Both the position numbers and the translations under genes were made by a program. This document shows, piece after piece, positions 61,286 to 64,000 of a stretch of DNA of 64,000 nucleotides; position 1 is the first letter of the stretch; every line of letters begins with the position of its first letter. This DNA is from Candidatus Poribacteria bacterium (GTDB lineage: Bacteria; Poribacteria; WGA-4E; WGA-3G). The stretch spans positions 1 through 64,000 of the forward strand of contig JAJEEK010000006.1 of NCBI GenBank assembly GCA_022821065.1. The letters run 5' to 3'. A model generated the notes under the pieces. The model saw nothing but the letters and a program-made list of their open reading frames with translations, ran no database searches and was not told where the DNA came from.

Positions 61286-62143
61286 ATCCACGTCTTTTCC
61301 TTCACTGCCGTAAACCGCCATCCGTTCTTGTGTGGTAAGCTCCCCGCTACTCACAGGTTTGTAATGGAGTTGGAGGGCACGCCTTCGCTGCTCGGATTGG
61401 TTCGCCGGACTCCCGTGATGCGTCAGTCCGTGCCAGAAAAGGCAGCCACCCGGCTGCAATGGCACCATCGTATCACGTCCAACGGGGACATCTGTATCGC
61501 AAATCTGCCAATCTCTGCGTTTAAAATGGATCATCGGCCCCTCATCATGCGAACCCGGTATGACGTGCATGCAGCCGTTTTCAGCCGTCGCTTCATCTAA
61601 GGCAACCCATACGCCGACAACCGTTGTTTCTTGTGGCACATTAAAATAGGCACAATCCTGATGCCACGGTTTCTCCGATCCGTGCAGCGGCGGTTTGACG
61701 AGTGCCATATCTTGGAAGAGTTGCGGCGTATCCGCCATAATCCGTTCGAGGACATCGAGAAGTCCGGGATGCATCGCTATCGCGTTCAGCCGCGGTTCGT
61801 GGTTTACATAGTTGAAGATCTTCCTGATGGCATCGCGCCGTTCTTGACCTTCCATTTCGTCCTTCGCTTTCACGAGTGACGGCTCGAATTGGATGGACTT
61901 GAAGTCTGGACACTTCCCGTCCATGAGATGGATCATACCCGCCAATGCGTCCGAGACCTCGGTAGCACTGAAGGCATCGTTAATTACAAGGTAGCCGTAT
62001 CGGTGAAAGTATTCGATGTCCGCCTCAGTTACGGCTGCGAAACCGCCAGAGACCCCGTCAGCAGTCGTATCGAAGCGATAGAGGTCCGGTGGATACGGGA
62101 TTGCGGCAATGTTGCTATGTTCGCCAGTCGTTGCGTTGTTCAT
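61280..62143 (-). CDS. Phytanoyl-CoA dioxygenase (PhyH) family protein
   Basis: A 287-residue Fe(II)/2-oxoglutarate oxygenase. Iron ligands are H161 and D163 (PWHQDCAYF) with H242 or H243 (GLTHHGS), and the arginine cluster at 253-255 (EQRRRALQLHY) suits 2-oxoglutarate binding. Such enzymes hydroxylate diverse small molecules and are much expanded in Poribacteria-like genomes. AAGGAG precedes the ATG. The stop lies at the edge of a repeat cluster. Confidence 0.92.
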   Translation of the reverse strand: MNNATTGEHSNIAAIPYPPDLYRFDTTADGVSGGFAAVTEADIEYFHRYGYLVINDAFSATEVSDALAGMIHLMDGKCPDFKSIQFEPSLVKAKDEMEGQERRDAIRKIFNYVNHEPRLNAIAMHPGLLDVLERIMADTPQLFQDMALVKPPLHGSEKPWHQDCAYFNVPQETTVVGVWVALDEATAENGCMHVIPGSHDEGPMIHFKRRDWQICDTDVPVGRDTMVPLQPGGCLFWHGLTHHGSPANQSEQRRRALQLHYKPVSSGELTTQERMAVYGSEGKDVDC

Positions 62144-62154
62144 AAATTAACTCC

Positions 62155-63168
62155 TTAAATTTCGCCTCGGCTTTCACGGGTCATTAACGTCAAGAAATCT
62201 TCAACACGATCAACAGCGGCTTGTGCGCGGTCGCGTGCTGATGCGTCTTTCTCTTTTTCATCTAACCACTGTTTCCGTTGTGGGAGCCATTCGTTTGTCA
62301 GGTGGTCAAGTTGGTTCAAGAAGTGCGGGTCCTCATTCTCACTGACAAAATATTCGATGATACCGAGCAGCCCGTATTTCCGATTGATCTCCATATCGTC
62401 TAATTCATCTACCATTTGCAAGAAAAGCTGCTGATTCCTGTCCTGTCGTCCTTGGGCAAGTTCACGAGAGGATTCGGTTAGAAGTTTGTCAACGAATTCC
62501 TGTTTGGAGTTAATCCAGCGTGGCAGGTTCCGCACGTAATCCTCTAAATCGAAACTTCCGCGTTGGAGTGCGAAATAGGAGTGAATGTGAATGTTTCGGA
62601 AAAAACCGGTATAGCCGACGTTCGGATCCATCGTGTCTGCATCATAGAGGATCTGGTTTTCAACCCTATTGTAAAGCAGTTTAAAGTTCTCCTCTGTGAG
62701 GTTCGTAGGTTTTAGATGTGCGAAGACAACAGCCGTCGCAGCTTCTACGAAAGCCGGTTCAAAGTCGTACATCGCCAAGATATTTTCAGTAATAACTGCC
62801 CCGGACTCGTGATGGACCTTACCGTGGAGGTCATGCTTATCGTAGAGTTCGGTAACAACGTTCTGACCTGCCGGGGTGAGCGTTTCATTTAACCAGAAAC
62901 CGTCATCGGTGAAGACCCGTTTTCCTTCCGCGTCGGTTTTAAAATCACCGTCATAGCGTTTGGTGATGTCGTGCAGCGTGCCTGCAACTTCGAGGAGTTT
63001 CACGTCGCCGCCTTCGCGTCTACCGAGTTCCATACTCGTCGCACGCACACGCATGGTGTGGTTCCATGTGTAATGCCGCCATTGGAAACCGACACGGTTG
63101 TGTTCCCAGAGTCCGAAAGTTTCGTTGACCAAAGTTTCCAATTCACTCAAGACTTGACTGTAATTCAT
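62155..63168 (-). CDS. HD-domain protein
   Basis: A 337-residue protein with an N-terminal HD domain: H37 in TWNHTMRVRA, H66-D67 in AGTLHDITKRYD, then DKHDLHGKVHHESG supplies more histidines, and ILYDADTMDPN the final Asp. The remaining half is helical and charged, without a known domain. It is probably a metal-dependent phosphohydrolase with unknown substrate. AAAGGAG precedes the ATG. It starts 12 bp before the PhyH gene in the same direction. Confidence 0.85.
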   Translation of the reverse strand: MNYSQVLSELETLVNETFGLWEHNRVGFQWRHYTWNHTMRVRATSMELGRREGGDVKLLEVAGTLHDITKRYDGDFKTDAEGKRVFTDDGFWLNETLTPAGQNVVTELYDKHDLHGKVHHESGAVITENILAMYDFEPAFVEAATAVVFAHLKPTNLTEENFKLLYNRVENQILYDADTMDPNVGYTGFFRNIHIHSYFALQRGSFDLEDYVRNLPRWINSKQEFVDKLLTESSRELAQGRQDRNQQLFLQMVDELDDMEINRKYGLLGIIEYFVSENEDPHFLNQLDHLTNEWLPQRKQWLDEKEKDASARDRAQAAVDRVEDFLTLMTRESRGEI

Positions 63169-63185
63169 GCAGAGCTCCTTTTCGA

Positions 63186-63246
63186 TAGTTATCAGTTTTC
63201 AGTACGGTTTTCTGCGAAAACCTTTCGGTTGTCAGTTAACGCGGGA
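63186..63246. repeat. TATCAGTTTTCAGT-type repeat with hairpin, overlapping the end of truA
   Basis: GTTATCAGTTTTCAGTACGG is followed by a GGTTTTC-TGC-GAAAACC hairpin (63206-63222) and GGTTGTCAGTTAACG. Related words occur at 24083-24212. The last residues and stop of truA are encoded in this repeat. Confidence 0.55.
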
Positions 63247-64000
63247 TTCGCGTAAGTCTTATCGTTATATTTGACAGCGATGAGTGATAACCCGTGTGCA
63301 GGGGCTGACATCCCTGCTATAGATCTATCTCTTGCCTCTATAATACGGTGAAGTTCCGTTTTGGCATCACGAAATCTCGTGCTTTTGGCACCGCTTGTAC
63401 ACAAGAACTTCCGATGAACAGTTAGGACGGTGCCGACGATGGCGCGGACCATACCCCGTAGAAACGCGTCTGCCTCGATTTCAAAATAGATGTATGGACT
63501 GTTCTGCCACCAGTACGCCTCATAAATCTCACAGACGGGATTCATACGGTCGCTACCGGTCTTTTGGAAAGCGGAGAAATCCTGTTTTCCAATCAAGATT
63601 CGGCAGAGGTCGTTTATGCTATCGACATCAATCGCTTCTCGGACGAAGTAGCTTGTCTGCCGTGAAAGTGCGCTCGGATATTCTCTATTCAAGATCGTGT
63701 ACCGATAGCGACGGCTCGTTGCACTGAACCGTGCGTGGAACTCGGCAGGCACCTCAGTTACAGAGCAGACGACGATATCCCGTGGCAGTGTGGCGTTAAG
63801 TCCTTTCTGGAAAGCGACGAGCGGTATCTGTGCCAACGTGTGAAAATTTGCGACCTGTCCTTCCGCGTGGACACCGCTATCCGTCCTGCCTGCACCGATG
63901 ATCTGTATCGGTGTTTTCGTTAGTTTCGACAAAGCCTTCTCGACTGTCGCTTGGACAGTCGGCTGGTTCGGTTGTGTCTGCCAACCGTTGTAGTTCGTGC
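63192..64000 (-). CDS. truA: tRNA pseudouridine synthase A (5' end beyond window)
   Basis: The gene runs off the right edge; translation of the minus strand before the internal ATG at 63932 continues as TNYNGWQTQPNQPTVQATVE, the usual TruA N-terminus, so the true start is outside. The catalytic Asp is in IIGAGRTDSGVHAEGQVANF. The enzyme converts uridines 38-40 of tRNA to pseudouridine. The C-terminus is slightly longer than usual because the stop codon is provided by repeat DNA. Confidence 0.94.
   Translation of the reverse strand, partial: TNYNGWQTQPNQPTVQATVEKALSKLTKTPIQIIGAGRTDSGVHAEGQVANFHTLAQIPLVAFQKGLNATLPRDIVVCSVTEVPAEFHARFSATSRRYRYTILNREYPSALSRQTSYFVREAIDVDSINDLCRILIGKQDFSAFQKTGSDRMNPVCEIYEAYWWQNSPYIYFEIEADAFLRGMVRAIVGTVLTVHRKFLCTSGAKSTRFRDAKTELHRIIEARDRSIAGMSAPAHGLSLIAVKYNDKTYANPALTDNRKVFAENRTEN

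Noticed and set aside
1..64000. CRISPR arrays, tRNA and rRNA genes
   Set aside because: No regularly spaced direct repeats of CRISPR type, no T-loop-like GGTTCGAATCC patterns in gaps and no rRNA segments were seen by eye; a tRNA scan would settle this.

Overview
The window is densely packed bacterial chromosome with about 55 genes, most on the minus strand. Outer-membrane porin and lipoprotein genes together with murA and murQ point to a Gram-negative (diderm) cell. The gene mix suggests Candidatus Poribacteria or a close marine relative: a Planctomycete-type cytochrome C/DUF1549/DUF1553 protein with a DUF1501 partner, a sulfatase, phytanoyl-CoA dioxygenase, Gfo/Idh/MocA oxidoreductases, dockerin modules, a YCF48-type lipoprotein, DUF1028, DUF362 and DUF711. 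This placement is inference from gene content; no rRNA or ribosomal gene is present to test it.

Layout. 1-189 is the start of a STAS anti-sigma-factor antagonist running off the left edge. 392-9147 is a type I restriction-modification operon read leftwards from a promoter near 9200: hsdM, a RecG/Schlafen-type HATPase protein, a small frameshifted gene, hsdS, an AAA ATPase and hsdR. 9374-19964 holds a sulfatase, DUF711, accA, a BCCT osmolyte transporter, a porin, a repeat-rich lipoprotein and a DUF4432 sugar-epimerase-like protein. 20197-21904 reads rightwards: an HD protein, a DUF433/DUF5615 toxin-antitoxin pair and an aminoglycoside-nucleotidyltransferase-like gene. 21913-28812 carries a NicO-like membrane protein, a selenium-binding-protein/methanethiol oxidase, a secreted zinc hydrolase, DUF362, a murQ plus MurNAc/GlcNAc kinase recycling pair and a Uma2 protein. 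28989-38719 has a YCF48 lipoprotein, small membrane proteins, a BMP-family lipoprotein, gamma-glutamyltransferase, a glutaredoxin, oxidoreductases and a serine hydrolase. 38842-43618 is the DUF1501/HicB/DUF1553 cluster. 43865-47233 contains LamG, a small helical protein and a BatA/VWA protein. 49980-64000 has a methylcobalamin:CoM-methyltransferase-like protein, a class A beta-lactamase fold protein, a PQQ propeller, an SDR, PGPGW, DUF1028, hisD, murA, Gfo/Idh/MocA, PhyH, an HD protein and truA (running off the right edge).

The most interesting region is 47370-49892. Two adjacent paralogous genes each encode a signal peptide, a type I dockerin and a C-terminal thioredoxin domain. In both, the first cysteine codon of the thioredoxin C-x-x-C motif is replaced by an in-frame TGA, and the thioredoxin domain continues in the same frame afterwards. 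The simplest reading is a pair of secreted selenocysteine thioredoxins (U-x-x-C) fused to dockerins, one of them with four tandem Ig-like repeats as well. Ordinary gene calling would split each into a truncated dockerin protein and a headless thioredoxin.

The intergenic DNA is rich in short dispersed repeats: a roughly 120-bp MITE-like element with TAGGACTTACGCA ends (four full copies plus loose ends), degenerate repeats built on GGCTGACGGCTGA and TATCAGTTATCAG-type words, and several long palindromes. Some of these supply start or stop codons to neighbouring genes.
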